From NCBI RefSeq assembly GCF_004102045.2, contig NZ_CP029684.2, forward strand, positions 1,054,001-1,118,000: a stretch of DNA of 64,000 nt. Direction: 5' to 3'. Every line of letters begins with the position of its first letter. Position 1 is the stretch's first letter. Of the stretch, positions 55,453-64,000 are shown piece by piece. The notes beneath the pieces were generated by a model. That model made no database searches and was not told the DNA's origin. It saw only the letters and a program-made list of their open reading frames with translations. Source of the stretch: Oenococcus sicerae (lineage in GTDB: Bacteria; Bacillota; Bacilli; Lactobacillales; Lactobacillaceae). The position numbers were made by a program, and so were the translations under genes.

Positions 55453-55671
55453 GTGGCAGGAAACGATGTTATTGAGATAGAGGGTGTAATTAAAGAGACC
55501 AAACCCAACGCTAACTTTATCGTTGAATTGGAGAATGGTGCAAAGATACAAGCTGGTGTTTCTGGCAAAATTCGTAAAAATTATATCCGAATCCTTGTGG
55601 GAGACCGCGTAACGGTTGAAATGTCGCCCTATGATTTGACTAAAGGCCGGATCACTTATCGCCATAAATAA
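55453..55671 (+). CDS. infA: Translation initiation factor IF-1
   Basis: OB-fold protein that occupies the ribosomal A site during initiation. [25 protein letters not shown] (in pieces), [34 protein letters not shown] (in pieces) are diagnostic. GGAGG at 55442-55446 supports the GTG start at 55453, giving exactly 72 residues; a TTG at 55441 would precede the ribosome-binding site. Own promoter upstream. Confidence 0.97.
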   Translation: MAGNDVIEIEGVIKETKPNANFIVELENGAKIQAGVSGKIRKNYIRILVGDRVTVEMSPYDLTKGRITYRHK

Positions 55672-55712
55672 GACGAGACAACAATCAGTTAACCGAATAG
55701 GAGGAATAGATT

Positions 55713-55832
55713 GTGAAAGTACGTCCATCTGTAAAGCCAATGTGTGACCAGTGCCGTGTTATTAAACGGAATGGTCGTGTTATGGTCATTTGTTCAGCAA
55801 ATCCCAAACACAAACAGCGCCAAGGCAAGTAA
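55713..55832 (+). CDS. rpmJ: Ribosomal protein L36 (zinc-binding form)
   Basis: A 39-residue protein too short for usual gene-length cut-offs: [20 protein letters not shown] then [17 protein letters not shown]. The Cys-x2-Cys pair, a third Cys and a His form the zinc site of the C+ type of L36. The start is GTG at 55713 after AGGAGGAATAGATT. Standard place between infA and rpsM. Confidence 0.96.
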   Translation: MKVRPSVKPMCDQCRVIKRNGRVMVICSANPKHKQRQGK

Positions 55833-55890
55833 TGGTTTTGAGCACGTCGGTGGCATAAAGAACCGGCATACATAGAAAGGAGGAATTGTT

Positions 55891-56262
55891 ATGGCTCGTA
55901 TTTCAGGTATTGATTTACCACGTGATAAAAGGATCGTGATTGGTCTTACTTATATATATGGAATCGGTAATACGACTGCTGCTAAAATTTTAGCAGAAGC
56001 CGGCGTTAGTGAAGACATTCGTGTACGCGACCTTAGTCCGGAAGATGAAGACAAAGTTCGTGCAACAGTGGATAAGCTAAACTTAACGCTTGAAGGTGAT
56101 TTGCGTCGTGAAGTTAGTTTGAATATCAAAGGACTTCAAGAAATCGCTTCATACCGAGGCATTCGTCATCGTCGTGGGTTGCCCGTTCGTGGACAGCATA
56201 CGAAGAATAATGCGCGTACGCGCAAAGGCCCAGCTAAATCAATTGCTGGCAAAAAGAAGTAA
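55891..56262 (+). CDS. rpsM: Ribosomal protein S13
   Basis: 30S head protein contacting the P-site tRNA and the 50S subunit. [25 protein letters not shown] (in pieces), [16 protein letters not shown] and the basic tail [20 protein letters not shown] are diagnostic. Length of 123 residues is normal. AAAGGAGG precedes the ATG. Confidence 0.98.
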   Translation: MARISGIDLPRDKRIVIGLTYIYGIGNTTAAKILAEAGVSEDIRVRDLSPEDEDKVRATVDKLNLTLEGDLRREVSLNIKGLQEIASYRGIRHRRGLPVRGQHTKNNARTRKGPAKSIAGKKK

Positions 56263-56282
56263 TTAAGAAAGGAGATTTCAGT

Positions 56283-56681
56283 ATGGCAAGTCGTACAAGT
56301 CGTACAAGTGGTCGTAAGCGTCGTGTAAAGAAGAATATTGAAAAGGGTGTAGCTCATATTCACTCAACTTTTAATAACACGATTGTTTTGATTACTGATG
56401 AGGTAGGAAATGCGGTTTCTTGGTCATCAGCTGGTTCTTTAGGTTTTAAGGGTTCTCGTAAGTCAACCCCTTTTGCTGCTCAACTTGCTGGTGAAGCTGC
56501 TGCAAAAGCTGCAATCGAACAAAACATGCATAGCGTTGCAATTAGCGTTAAAGGTCCTGGACCTGGACGTGAATCTGCAATTCGTGCCGTTGCTGCTGCT
56601 GGTTTAGAAATTACCGCAATTAGTGACGTCACCCCTGTTCCTCATAATGGTTCTCGTCCACCTAAACAGCGTCGAGCATAA
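56283..56681 (+). CDS. rpsK: Ribosomal protein S11
   Basis: 30S platform protein near the mRNA exit. [27 protein letters not shown] (in pieces), [15 protein letters not shown] and the C-terminal [18 protein letters not shown] are diagnostic. Length is 132 residues. AAAGGAG lies upstream. Standard position before rpoA. Confidence 0.98.
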   Translation: MASRTSRTSGRKRRVKKNIEKGVAHIHSTFNNTIVLITDEVGNAVSWSSAGSLGFKGSRKSTPFAAQLAGEAAAKAAIEQNMHSVAISVKGPGPGRESAIRAVAAAGLEITAISDVTPVPHNGSRPPKQRRA

Positions 56682-56705
56682 TAAATATATAGGAGAGGCA
56701 AATAT

Positions 56706-57650
56706 ATGATCGAATTTCAAAAGCCAACAATTTCGACCGTTGAGGAATCGGAAAATTATGGGAAGTTTGTTGCTGAGCCTCTCGAGCGTGGTTATGGTAC
56801 AACTCTTGGAAACTCGTTAAGAAGAGTTTTACTGTCCAGTCTGCCCGGTGCAGCAATCAATTCTGTTCAAATTGATGGTGTTCTGCATGAGTTTACTACG
56901 ATTGATGGTGTTACAGAAGATGTTACGCAAATTATTCTGAACCTGAAAAAAGTTGCTATGCGGATTGATTCCGATGATCAGAAAACGCTTGAGGTTGATT
57001 TTAGTGGTGCTGGCGAATTAACTGCTGGTGATATTAAAGGCGATGGCGATATTGAGATTTTAAATCCTGATTTGCATATTGCAACTGTATCGGCAGGCAA
57101 AAGCTTACGCATGACTCTCACTGCTATTCGCGGCCGTGGTTACGATTCAGCAGAAGAGAATAAGGGCAAAATGGAACTTGGCATTGGTGTTCTGGCCATT
57201 GATTCAATTTATACACCAATTGCTAAGGTCAATTACACGGTTGAGAAGACGCGTGTTGGCCATCGTGATGATTATGATAAGTTAACGTTGGAAGTTTGGA
57301 CTGACGGTTCTGTTACTCCGAGTGAAGCATTGAGTCTTGGATCGAAGATTCTAGCGGAACACTTGTCGCTTTTTATCGACTTAAGCACCGCTGGCAAACA
57401 AGAAATGATGTTGGATCCTGATGCGGTTGAGACAGTTATGGAAAGAAAAGAGCCTATTGAAGAACTTGAGCTTTCTGTTCGTTCCTTTAATTGTCTAAAA
57501 CGCGCTGGAATTAACACGATTGAAGACTTAACTGATAAAACCTTGCATGATATGGGTGAAGTTAGAAATCTTGGCCGTAAGTCACTTGAGGAAATTATTC
57601 AAAAACTTTCTGAACGTGGGCACTCATTCAAACAAGATGTTGAAAACTAA
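56706..57650 (+). CDS. rpoA: RNA polymerase alpha subunit
   Basis: Assembles RNA polymerase and contacts UP elements and activators through its C-terminal domain. [28 protein letters not shown] (in pieces) is the assembly domain hallmark, and the C-terminal domain has [19 protein letters not shown] and [12 protein letters not shown]. Length of 314 residues is normal. AGGAGAGG lies upstream. Confidence 0.98.
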   Translation: MIEFQKPTISTVEESENYGKFVAEPLERGYGTTLGNSLRRVLLSSLPGAAINSVQIDGVLHEFTTIDGVTEDVTQIILNLKKVAMRIDSDDQKTLEVDFSGAGELTAGDIKGDGDIEILNPDLHIATVSAGKSLRMTLTAIRGRGYDSAEENKGKMELGIGVLAIDSIYTPIAKVNYTVEKTRVGHRDDYDKLTLEVWTDGSVTPSEALSLGSKILAEHLSLFIDLSTAGKQEMMLDPDAVETVMERKEPIEELELSVRSFNCLKRAGINTIEDLTDKTLHDMGEVRNLGRKSLEEIIQKLSERGHSFKQDVEN

Positions 57651-57679
57651 TAATTGGAGAAATCCAGAAAGGAGTAATC

Positions 57680-58075
57680 ATGGGATACCGAAAGTTGCAA
57701 AGAACTAAATCTCAGCGTAAAGCACTTTTGCGTGACTTGACGACTAATTTAATTCTTAATGGCAAGATTCAAACTACTGAAGCTCGTGCTAAGGAAGTTC
57801 GTCGTCAGGCTGAAAAAATGATTACGCTTGGAAAGCGTGGCGATCTTGCTGCACGTCGTCGGGCGGTTTCTTATCTGAGAGATGTTGAAGATGAGAACAA
57901 GATCAAGAATGCTAAAAGCGCTGAAGATATCGTCGAGCAAAAAGCCGTGAAGACTTTGTTTGACGATGTAGCTCCTCGTTTTAAAAGCCGAAATGGTGGT
58001 TACACACGTATTTATAAATTGGGCCAGCGTCGTGGTGATGCCGCGCCAATTGTGTTGCTTGAATTTGTTGATTAA
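57680..58075 (+). CDS. rplQ: Ribosomal protein L17
   Basis: 50S protein near the tunnel exit. [22 protein letters not shown] at the N-terminus, [18 protein letters not shown] and [25 protein letters not shown] at the C-terminus are diagnostic (quoted in parts). Length is 131 residues. AAAGGAG precedes the ATG. Last gene of the ribosomal superoperon; a strong terminator follows. Confidence 0.98.
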   Translation: MGYRKLQRTKSQRKALLRDLTTNLILNGKIQTTEARAKEVRRQAEKMITLGKRGDLAARRRAVSYLRDVEDENKIKNAKSAEDIVEQKAVKTLFDDVAPRFKSRNGGYTRIYKLGQRRGDAAPIVLLEFVD

Positions 58076-58080
58076 CTTTT

Positions 58081-58115
58081 AAAACACCTCTTAAAACAAA
58101 GAGGTGTTTTTTATT
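58081..58115 (+). terminator. Strong terminator of the ribosomal superoperon
   Basis: Perfect twelve-base arms AAAACACCTCTT/AAGAGGTGTTTT (58081-58092 with 58099-58110), six-base loop and a T-rich tail. Confidence 0.92.
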
Positions 58116-58146
58116 TTAGCATTTTTATGATTATTGCTTTTTCATT

Positions 58147-58155
58147 TGTTAGAAT
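58147..58155 (+). promoter_or_regulatory. Leaderless promoter of ecfA1
   Basis: Extended -10 TGTTAGAAT (hexamer 58150-58155) ends seven bases before the ATG at 58163 and four before the ATG at 58160. There is no Shine-Dalgarno sequence and no clear -35. Confidence 0.55.
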
Positions 58156-58162
58156 TTGAATG

Positions 58163-58963
58163 ATGACTTCGGCAATAAGTATCCATAATTTATCTTTTGC
58201 TTTTGAAAATAGTGCAGATATTTTTCATAATTTCTCTTTGAAAATTGATCCAGGCGAATGGGTCTCTTTGATTGGACAAAACGGATCAGGAAAATCAACT
58301 TTAATGCGTTTGATTATTGGACTGGAAAATCCAAGAATTGGCGATGTTGAAGTACTAGGGAAAATCGGCGTGGTTTTTCAAAATCCTGATGATCAATTTA
58401 TTGGCGCGACAGTTGAGGATGAATTAGCTTTTGGCTTGGAAAACCAACAAGTTGATCCTGCACAAATGCCTGCGAAAATTAAGAAAACTTTGGCGCAAAT
58501 TGATTTGTCTGCTTATTCAACGACTTCGCCAGATCAATTATCCGGTGGTCAGAAACAGCGCGTCGCAATTGGATCTGCTCTCATATTAAATGCAGATATT
58601 TTATTTTTGGATGAGGCGACAAGCATGCTTGATCCTTTGGCCAAGAAATCGATCATAACTCTAATTCATCAATTGCATGAAGACAATCCTTGTTTAACAA
58701 TTATCAATATTACTCATGATCCTGAAGAAATTCTGCAGGGACAAAGAGTGATTGCTTTGGAGAATGGCAAAATCATTGCCGATGGCAGGACTGACATGAT
58801 TATGTTAGATACTTCTTTTCTTCATCGCCATGAGCTCGGCGAAACTTTTGCTGCAAAGTTAGTGGCCGGTTTGAATAGAAAACGGTCCTCAGATAAACAA
58901 ATTCCAAAAAATATTATTTCCCAAGATCGGCTGATTTCATGGTTATTAGATTCCAACAAGTGA
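58163..58963 (+). CDS. ecfA1: ECF transporter ATPase EcfA1
   Basis: Energising ATPase of the energy-coupling factor module shared by several vitamin and metal uptake S components. Walker A is GQNGSGKST, the signature is LSGGQKQRVAIGSAL and Walker B is ILFLDEATSMLDP; the Q-loop NPDDQFIGATVEDE is of the ECF type. The ATG at 58163 is preferred because the promoter predicts transcription starting there. Length 266 residues. It overlaps ecfA2. Confidence 0.93.
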   Translation: MTSAISIHNLSFAFENSADIFHNFSLKIDPGEWVSLIGQNGSGKSTLMRLIIGLENPRIGDVEVLGKIGVVFQNPDDQFIGATVEDELAFGLENQQVDPAQMPAKIKKTLAQIDLSAYSTTSPDQLSGGQKQRVAIGSALILNADILFLDEATSMLDPLAKKSIITLIHQLHEDNPCLTIINITHDPEEILQGQRVIALENGKIIADGRTDMIMLDTSFLHRHELGETFAAKLVAGLNRKRSSDKQIPKNIISQDRLISWLLDSNK

Positions 58964-59754
58964 CATATCAATACAATTCCTTTGTTCGCACGGATGCCTT
59001 CTCTTTGAAAAATATCTCCTTGTCCATTAAAGGCGGAGAGTTTATCTTGCTAACCGGTCAGACGGGATCTGGTAAAACAACTTTTTTGCGACTATTGGAT
59101 ACATTGATTTTACCAACAACGGGTGAAATAGATTTTGCAGACAATATCGTTGATAGTCGAAGTTCTGAAAAAAAGTTGATAGCTTTAAGAAAACAGGTCG
59201 GTTTGGTTTTTCAATTTCCACAACGCCAATTGTTTTCATCGACTGTCTTGGAGGATGTTTCCTTTGCAGCTTTGAATTTTGGTGATAGCAGACAAGCAGC
59301 CAAAAACAAAGCTGAACACGTCTTGAGCCAAATCGGAGTGGATGAAAGTCTCTGGCAACGATCAGTTTTCAATTTGTCGGTTGGTCAAATGCGCAAAGTA
59401 GCGATTGCCGGTGTTTTAATAAATCAGCCTAAATATTTGTTGTTGGATGAACCCACAGCTGGAATGGATGACTATTCCAAAAAAGATTTATTGAAAATTT
59501 TAAAACAATATCATGAGAACGGTGCAACGGTGATTGTCGTTAGCCATGATATTGATACTTTTGCATCGCTCGCAGATCGAATGCTGCTTTTTTCTGCCGG
59601 ACAAATTTTATACGACGATAAACCAATAAATATTTTTAAAAAACATATTGAAGCGTATTTGCAATTGCCAACCAGTTTAGTTTTTGCTAGAGCACTTGGT
59701 TTACAGTCGACGCCTTTGTCGATTAATGCTTTGATCGAGGCTATCAATGAATAA
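58939..59754 (+). CDS. ecfA2: ECF transporter ATPase EcfA2
   Basis: Second ATPase of the ECF module. Walker A is GQTGSGKTT, the Q-loop is FQFPQRQLFSSTVLEDVSF, the signature is LSVGQMRKVAIAGVL and Walker B is LLLDEPTAGMDD. The FPQRQLF Q-loop and the LSVGQ signature separate EcfA2 from EcfA1. Length is 271 residues. It overlaps ecfA1 by 25 bases and ecfT by eight, so the module is tightly coupled. Confidence 0.93.
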   Translation: MVIRFQQVTYQYNSFVRTDAFSLKNISLSIKGGEFILLTGQTGSGKTTFLRLLDTLILPTTGEIDFADNIVDSRSSEKKLIALRKQVGLVFQFPQRQLFSSTVLEDVSFAALNFGDSRQAAKNKAEHVLSQIGVDESLWQRSVFNLSVGQMRKVAIAGVLINQPKYLLLDEPTAGMDDYSKKDLLKILKQYHENGATVIVVSHDIDTFASLADRMLLFSAGQILYDDKPINIFKKHIEAYLQLPTSLVFARALGLQSTPLSINALIEAINE

Positions 59755-60556
59755 CATTTTTGGTCGTTTTTTCTCTACTGATTCAGTCATTAGCAGATTT
59801 GATCCGCGAACGAAAATTCTCATAGACTTTTTCTTTGTGATTATTTTGCTGCTGGCTAATTCTTGGCTGACATACGGCATTTTAGTTTTATTTGTTTTAA
59901 CTGGCATTACGGCTTCTAAAATTCCGATTACTGTTTTTTGGTCAGGCCTAAAATCCATTATGTCCCTGGTTATATTGATGATGTTGATTCAATTGGTCTT
60001 GATTGCGCCATCAAGCAGATCTGATGTGCTGTTGGCTGTTGGCTGGTTTAAAATTTCTGAGTCAGGTTTAATTAATTCCGCGATTATTGCCTTACGCTTC
60101 TTTTTGATGATCTTGATGACCACTTTGTTAACTGCTACCACACGGCCGACTCAAATCGCTGATGGCATTTCCAGCCTTTTAAAACCTTTGAACAGAGCCG
60201 GCTTAGACACCAAGACCTTTGCTTTGTTAATTTCGATGACGCTGCGTTTCGTACCAATTTTATCGGACGAATTTTCGACCATTGTTGATGCACAGCGCTC
60301 ACGCGGTTTGAGTTTGAAAACTGGTAGTTTTTTTAAACGCGTGAAGGCACTTATTCCGATGATCGTGCCATTGATCAGTGTTGCTTTTAATAAGGCGTTG
60401 ACTTTAGCTGACACAATGGAACTCCGGGGGTTTATTAACGCCAAAGATAGAAGCAGCTATCATCAGTTGAATTATCACAAAAATGATTTTATCGTATTAA
60501 TTATTTTTCTATTCGTGGCCTTTTTTGTTATTTTTTTTAGTTATGCAAAATTATAA
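59747..60556 (+). CDS. ecfT: ECF transporter transmembrane subunit EcfT
   Basis: Membrane subunit that couples the ATPases to interchangeable substrate-binding S components. It has about six hydrophobic segments (IDFFFVIILLLANSWLTYGIL first, quoted in part) and the two coupling-helix motifs with Ala-Arg-Gly pattern, seen as DAQRSRGL and ADTMELRGF. Length is 269 residues. No S component is adjacent, as is usual for this shared module. Overlaps truA by 14 bases. Confidence 0.93.
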   Translation: MNNIFGRFFSTDSVISRFDPRTKILIDFFFVIILLLANSWLTYGILVLFVLTGITASKIPITVFWSGLKSIMSLVILMMLIQLVLIAPSSRSDVLLAVGWFKISESGLINSAIIALRFFLMILMTTLLTATTRPTQIADGISSLLKPLNRAGLDTKTFALLISMTLRFVPILSDEFSTIVDAQRSRGLSLKTGSFFKRVKALIPMIVPLISVAFNKALTLADTMELRGFINAKDRSSYHQLNYHKNDFIVLIIFLFVAFFVIFFSYAKL

Positions 60557-61301
60557 ATTAACAATTTCATATGATGGCCATGCTTTTGAAGGTTTCCAAA
60601 CACAAAACCGACCAGGCTGCCGAACTGTACAAGATGAATTAATCAAAGTCGTTTCAAAAATGGCCAAAACACCAGTTAAAATTGTCGGTGCCAGTCGCAC
60701 AGATGCCGGGGTGCACGCTAATGGACAAGTGATCAATTTTGTTTTTCCTTTTGACCTGACTGAACGTGCGATGCTGATGGGTATTAACAGCCAACTGCCG
60801 ACTGACATTCTTGTCAAAAATGTCGAGAAAGTTCAGCTTGACTTTAATGCGCGTCATAGCAGCCACCACAAGCGTTATTTGTATCGTGTTTCGACAAGCA
60901 AATTCGTTGATCCTTTTAAGCGTTTTTATACAGGACATTATTTTTGGCGGTTAGATTTCGATCGCATTCAGGCAGCTTTGCCAGATTTGCTGGGCGAACA
61001 TGATTTCGCCAGTTTCGCAGCGGCTGGTAATCAGACTGCGACAACGGTTCGGAGAATTACAAAAGCCGAATTAAAATCTGTTTCAAATGATCATGAACTG
61101 CTTTTTACTTTTGAAGGCAATGCTTTTCTATATAATCAGATTCGTATTATGGTTGGTGTTCTTTTGGAGATCGGCAACGGCACACGCCCGGTACACGATA
61201 TTGAGCGTTTGATTCAAGTAAAGGATCGTCAGCAGGCACGATTCACAGCTCCGGCTTCTGGTTTATACTTAGACAAGGTTTATTATGAGTCAACTAATTA
61301 A
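60543..61301 (+). CDS. truA: tRNA pseudouridine synthase A
   Basis: Converts U38-U40 of tRNAs to pseudouridine. YKLTISYDGHAFEGFQTQ at the N-terminus, the catalytic Asp in GASRTDAGVHANGQVINF and FEGNAFLYNQIRIMVGVLLEIG (in pieces) are diagnostic. The ATG at 60543 gives 252 residues; an upstream TTG lies inside ecfT. Follows ecfT as in other Lactobacillales and overlaps the next gene by 17 bases. Confidence 0.95.
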   Translation: MQNYKLTISYDGHAFEGFQTQNRPGCRTVQDELIKVVSKMAKTPVKIVGASRTDAGVHANGQVINFVFPFDLTERAMLMGINSQLPTDILVKNVEKVQLDFNARHSSHHKRYLYRVSTSKFVDPFKRFYTGHYFWRLDFDRIQAALPDLLGEHDFASFAAAGNQTATTVRRITKAELKSVSNDHELLFTFEGNAFLYNQIRIMVGVLLEIGNGTRPVHDIERLIQVKDRQQARFTAPASGLYLDKVYYESTN

Positions 61302-62130
61302 AACAATCGAATATTTTATTGGCCAAGATGAGGACACACCTAATATCGCCGTTATTGAGATCGAACACCCTCGACCAGCTGCTGATGGGCGGGAATTAGA
61401 CAAACTATTAACTGATTCCGAACTTTTTTCACCTTTTAATCAAGAAACACTCAAATACGATCGCTTCTTAACGATGACGATTGCCGAGGATTTTTTCTTA
61501 CATTTAGGTATTGAGGTTTTCAGTCGTCTCAGTTCTGATCAGGAATATGGTCTGATTATTTTTTTCGATCCCGAATTGAAGGGGTTTTTACCAGTTCCAA
61601 CGCAGCAGCTTGCCCAGTTTGTGCAAAATAAAATGAGCGAAGATAATACAACCTCAGCTTCTCAGCCGACTCATGAGGCTCTGAATCGTTTTTATAAACT
61701 GCAAACCAAAGATACCGAAAAGATAGAAAACCCCGCCTTACAGACTTATTTGGATGCGCAGGATATTAGTGACGATAATATTAACGAATTGGTTAATACG
61801 GCTGTTTTTCTGATTCCAACAAGAATCAAGAAACATCGGGTGCGGCAAGATGAGATTGATTTCTTTTTGCTCTCTCAAAGTGATCAGCCGTCCGTCAGCT
61901 ACCTGCCGATTTTTACTGATTGGGACCATTTGGGCCAATGGTATTTTTCTGCCAGTTCAAACGGTTATAATAAAAATGATTTGGCACAGATCATCGCTGT
62001 CCCGGCTGATGGCTTAAAAGAAATTAGATCAAATTTGGCCGATGCCGTTTCTAATATTGTTGTTAATCCAACGACTAATGATTTTATTTTAGGATTGAGT
62101 GATAGTTCGGAAACAAATCTTGACAAATGA
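61285..62130 (+). CDS. SseB-like domain protein of unknown function
   Basis: A 281-residue soluble protein with no signal peptide. The C-terminal half, with VFLIPTRI, SYLPIFTDWDHLGQWYF and VSNIVVNPTTNDFIL, resembles the SseB/enhanced serine sensitivity fold (a beta-rich domain with 'F-W' and 'NP' landmarks), but the match is weak by eye. The N-terminal part has no recognised family. It sits between truA and rplM, where most Lactobacillales have no extra gene. Function not assigned. Confidence 0.5.
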   Translation: MSQLIKTIEYFIGQDEDTPNIAVIEIEHPRPAADGRELDKLLTDSELFSPFNQETLKYDRFLTMTIAEDFFLHLGIEVFSRLSSDQEYGLIIFFDPELKGFLPVPTQQLAQFVQNKMSEDNTTSASQPTHEALNRFYKLQTKDTEKIENPALQTYLDAQDISDDNINELVNTAVFLIPTRIKKHRVRQDEIDFFLLSQSDQPSVSYLPIFTDWDHLGQWYFSASSNGYNKNDLAQIIAVPADGLKEIRSNLADAVSNIVVNPTTNDFILGLSDSSETNLDK

Positions 62131-62131
62131 C

Positions 62132-62219
62132 TTGACTTTTAGGGGTAAAGACTAGTAACATGTTTATCGGTCTTATTTACTCCAATGCCCTGGTACGGAA
62201 TGTAGTGAAAAGGATGAAA
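62132..62219 (+). promoter_or_regulatory. Promoter and possible L13-type leader of rplM-rpsI
   Basis: TTGACT (62132-62137), an 18-base spacer and TAACAT (62156-62161). The transcribed leader of about 55 bases can form a stem TTACTCC with GGA-AT-GTAG (62177-62205). An L13 ribosomal leader family is known from Firmicutes; whether this belongs to it could not be confirmed. AAAAGGATG is the ribosome-binding site. Confidence 0.35.
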
Positions 62220-62223
62220 AATT

Positions 62224-62670
62224 ATGCGTAGTACATTTTTAGCAAAACCACAAGAAATTCAGCGCAATTGGTATATCGTCGATGCTACTGACGTGCCTTT
62301 AGGACGTTTAAGCAGTGTTGTCGCTACGATTTTGCGTGGAAAGAACAAACCGACTTTCACGCCATCTGTTGATACTGGTGATTTCGTCATCGTTATCAAT
62401 GCTGACAAAGTTCAATTGACTGGCAGAAAAGCAACTGATAAGACTTATTATCACCATTCTGGTTATCCTGGTGGTCTTAAGTCTCGTAAGGCCGGTATCC
62501 TTCGCGAGGAGAACCCTAAGAAGCTGCTTGAGCTCTCTGTTCAAGGCATGCTTCCAAAAAATACTTTGGGTCGTGCCCAGGGACTAAAATTACATGTTTA
62601 TGCTAGTGGTGAAAAGCTCGAACAAACAGCTCAAAAACCACAAGTGTTAGACATCAAGGATCTGCTCTAA
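62224..62670 (+). CDS. rplM: Ribosomal protein L13
   Basis: Early-assembly 50S protein. [27 protein letters not shown] (in pieces), [13 protein letters not shown] and the [23 protein letters not shown]-like block are diagnostic. Length of 148 residues is normal. It has its own promoter and leader and forms a two-gene operon with rpsI. Confidence 0.98.
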   Translation: MRSTFLAKPQEIQRNWYIVDATDVPLGRLSSVVATILRGKNKPTFTPSVDTGDFVIVINADKVQLTGRKATDKTYYHHSGYPGGLKSRKAGILREENPKKLLELSVQGMLPKNTLGRAQGLKLHVYASGEKLEQTAQKPQVLDIKDLL

Positions 62671-62689
62671 GAAAGGAACTGGTAAATAA

Positions 62690-63082
62690 ATGGCAAATAC
62701 TCAATATGCAGGAACTGGTCGTCGTAAGGATTCTGTCGCTCGTGTTCGTTTGACACCTGGGACTGGTAAGATTACGATCAATGATCGTTCATTTGAAGAA
62801 TATATTCCAGCAGCCAATCTTCGGGCTGTTGTGACACAACCTTTTGCAGTGACATCCACAGATGGTACTTATGATGTGAGTGTTAATGTTATTGGCGGCG
62901 GTTTCGCCGGCCAAGCTGGTGCAACGCGTCATGGTATCGCTCGAGCTTTGCTCCAAGTTGATCCTGACTTTCGTCCAGCTTTAAAATCAGCTGGTTTGCT
63001 GACGCGTGATTCTCGTATGGTTGAACGTAAGAAGCCAGGTCTTAAAAAGGCTCGTCGTGCTTCTCAATTTTCAAAACGTTAA
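62690..63082 (+). CDS. rpsI: Ribosomal protein S9
   Basis: 30S head protein whose C-terminal tail reaches the P-site t[41 protein letters not shown] and the tail [17 protein letters not shown] are diagnostic. Length is 130 residues. AAGGAAC precedes the ATG; a terminator follows 13 bases after the stop. Confidence 0.98.
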   Translation: MANTQYAGTGRRKDSVARVRLTPGTGKITINDRSFEEYIPAANLRAVVTQPFAVTSTDGTYDVSVNVIGGGFAGQAGATRHGIARALLQVDPDFRPALKSAGLLTRDSRMVERKKPGLKKARRASQFSKR

Positions 63083-63094
63083 TCAAAAGAACGA

Positions 63095-63119
63095 AACTTG
63101 GCTTCTGCCGAGTTTTTTT
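63095..63119 (+). terminator. Rho-independent terminator of rplM-rpsI
   Basis: Stem AACTTGGC/GCCGAGTT (63095-63102 with 63107-63114, one G-T pair), four-base loop and seven T residues. Confidence 0.85.
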
Positions 63120-63130
63120 GTGTCTAAAAA

Positions 63131-63159
63131 ATGACAACTGTTTCATAATTCTTTATACT
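63131..63159 (+). promoter_or_regulatory. Promoter of the pot operon
   Basis: ATGACA (63131-63136), a 17-base spacer and TATACT (63154-63159). A leader of about 33 bases precedes the potA ATG. Confidence 0.7.
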
Positions 63160-63198
63160 GGTAATCATGTGATTTGTTGGAATTAGGGGATTGGATTA

Positions 63199-64000
63199 AT
63201 GACTGAAGACACAACGCAACCATTGATTAAATTTAGAAATGTAGACTTGAATTACGGAGAGACGAAAGTTCTCAAAGATATTGATCTCGATATTGAAGAA
63301 GGGAAATTTTATACATTGCTCGGCCCATCGGGATCGGGCAAATCAACCATTTTAAATTTGATTTCCGGTCGGCTGCAGCCAAGCGCTGGAAACATTTTGA
63401 TCGATGGCAGAAATGTTAATGGTTTGCCTGCTAATCAGCGGAAGGTTAATACTGTTTTTCAGAATTATGCCTTGTTTCCGAATATGAATGTTTATGATAA
63501 TGTCGCTTTTGGGCCGTCGATCAAAGGACTTGCTAAAAGCAAAGTTCGTGAATTAGTTGAATCAGCATTAAAGCTAGTTAAATTAGACGATTTATCAGAT
63601 CGCGAGATCTCGGAAATTTCTGGTGGTCAGCAGCAGCGTGTGGCAATTGCACGTGCTTTGGCTAATCAGCCGAAAGTACTGTTATTAGACGAACCTTTGT
63701 CGGCTTTGGACTATAAATTACGCAAAGAAATGCAGTATGAATTGCGTGAACTACAGCAGCGTTTAGGCATCACCTTTATTTTTGTGACCCATGATCAAGA
63801 AGAAGCGCTGGCAATGTCTGATTGGATTTTTGTGATCGATGACGGCCGAATCCAACAATCTGGTACGCCGGTTGATATCTATGATGAACCGATCAACCAT
63901 TTTGTGGCTAATTTTATCGGTGAAGCTAATATTATTCCCGGCATTATGAAAGAAGACTACTTGGTTAGTTTTGCTGGTAAAGATTTCAAAAATGTCGATG
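63199..64000 (+). CDS. potA: Spermidine/putrescine ABC transporter ATPase, 3' end cut by window
   Basis: ATPase of a polyamine importer. Walker A is GPSGSGKST (about residues 43-51), the Q-loop is [13 protein letters not shown], the signature is [15 protein letters not shown] and Walker B is [12 protein letters not shown]. The H-loop is [14 protein letters not shown], and the PotA-type [10 protein letters not shown] follows at the start of the C-terminal TOBE region. 267 residues are inside the window and the gene runs past base 64000. AGGGGA lies eight bases before the ATG. potB, potC and potD are expected just outside. Confidence 0.93.
   Translation, partial: MTEDTTQPLIKFRNVDLNYGETKVLKDIDLDIEEGKFYTLLGPSGSGKSTILNLISGRLQPSAGNILIDGRNVNGLPANQRKVNTVFQNYALFPNMNVYDNVAFGPSIKGLAKSKVRELVESALKLVKLDDLSDREISEISGGQQQRVAIARALANQPKVLLLDEPLSALDYKLRKEMQYELRELQQRLGITFIFVTHDQEEALAMSDWIFVIDDGRIQQSGTPVDIYDEPINHFVANFIGEANIIPGIMKEDYLVSFAGKDFKNVD

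Noticed and set aside
55291-55740. A 149-codon minus-strand frame spanning adk, the infA promoter and infA
   Set aside because: It is antisense to two certain genes and a promoter, with no family resemblance.
1-64000. CRISPR arrays, tRNA or rRNA genes, insertion sequences, prophage genes
   Set aside because: None recognised: no regular repeat-spacer pattern, no transposase or integrase-like frames, and all larger gaps are accounted for by promoters, leaders and terminators.

Overview
The window is a chromosomal stretch from a low-to-moderate G+C lactic acid bacterium of the Lactobacillales. Gene content and order point to the Leuconostocaceae, most likely the genus Oenococcus. The reasons are a clpP-clpL heat-shock locus under a CtsR operator, ruvAB with no mutS/mutL beside it, and the conserved Lactobacillales blocks hprK-gpsA-galU-trxB, relA-amidase-hisS-aspS and the S10-spc-alpha ribosomal superoperon. 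The genus is an inference from gene order; no species is claimed. No tRNA, rRNA, CRISPR array, insertion sequence or prophage was seen, and no gene-free stretch exceeds 300 bases (the longest is the 232-base S10 leader).

Layout. 1-7294: the 3' part of prfB, then a phosphate-uptake operon with two pstS genes, pstC, pstA, two pstB genes and phoU, and a small YvlD-like membrane protein. 7299-13553: hprK, gpsA, galU, trxB, a RapZ gene reduced to its C-terminal domain, yvcK and whiA. 13549-16744: the stress locus clpP, a small HTH protein and clpL. 16743-24228: a LacI-type regulator, a run of peptidases (pepQ, pip, pcp), a D-2-hydroxyacid dehydrogenase, ruvA, ruvB and queA. 24236-26754: an Rgg-type regulator divergent from a possible short hydrophobic peptide and a frameshifted ABC exporter. 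26797-33823: lepA, an unknown anchored protein, a quinone-reductase-like enzyme, rsmE, a membrane protein and relA. 33876-37106: an ABC-2 drug/antibiotic-type exporter with a divergent TetR regulator sharing one palindromic promoter. 37134-44073: cell-wall amidase, hisS, aspS, an OatA-like acyltransferase and an Apf-like secreted protein. 44103-58115: the ribosomal protein superoperon with secY, adk, infA, rpmJ and rpoA. 58163-63119: the ECF transporter module, truA, an SseB-like protein, rplM and rpsI. 63199-64000: the start of potA, cut by the window edge.

Themes. (i) Several genes (lepA, ruvA, ecfA1, hisS, rapZ-C, pepQ and the divergent dehydrogenase) have a -10 box only 6-10 bases from the start codon and no usable Shine-Dalgarno sequence, as expected of leaderless or nearly leaderless mRNAs. 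(ii) The ribosomal superoperon has a structured leader before rpsJ and two mutually exclusive RNA hairpins between rplE and rpsH, exactly where rpsN is normally found. (iii) Reductive changes recur: no lgt between hprK and gpsA together with two PstS proteins lacking a lipobox cysteine, no mutSL by ruvAB, no kinase domain on RapZ, no rpsN in the spc block, and a one-base slip in an A tract of the ABC exporter. (iv) Short palindromes and repeats in divergent or promoter regions (TetR/ABC, Rgg/ABC, clpL, LacI) give concrete operator candidates.
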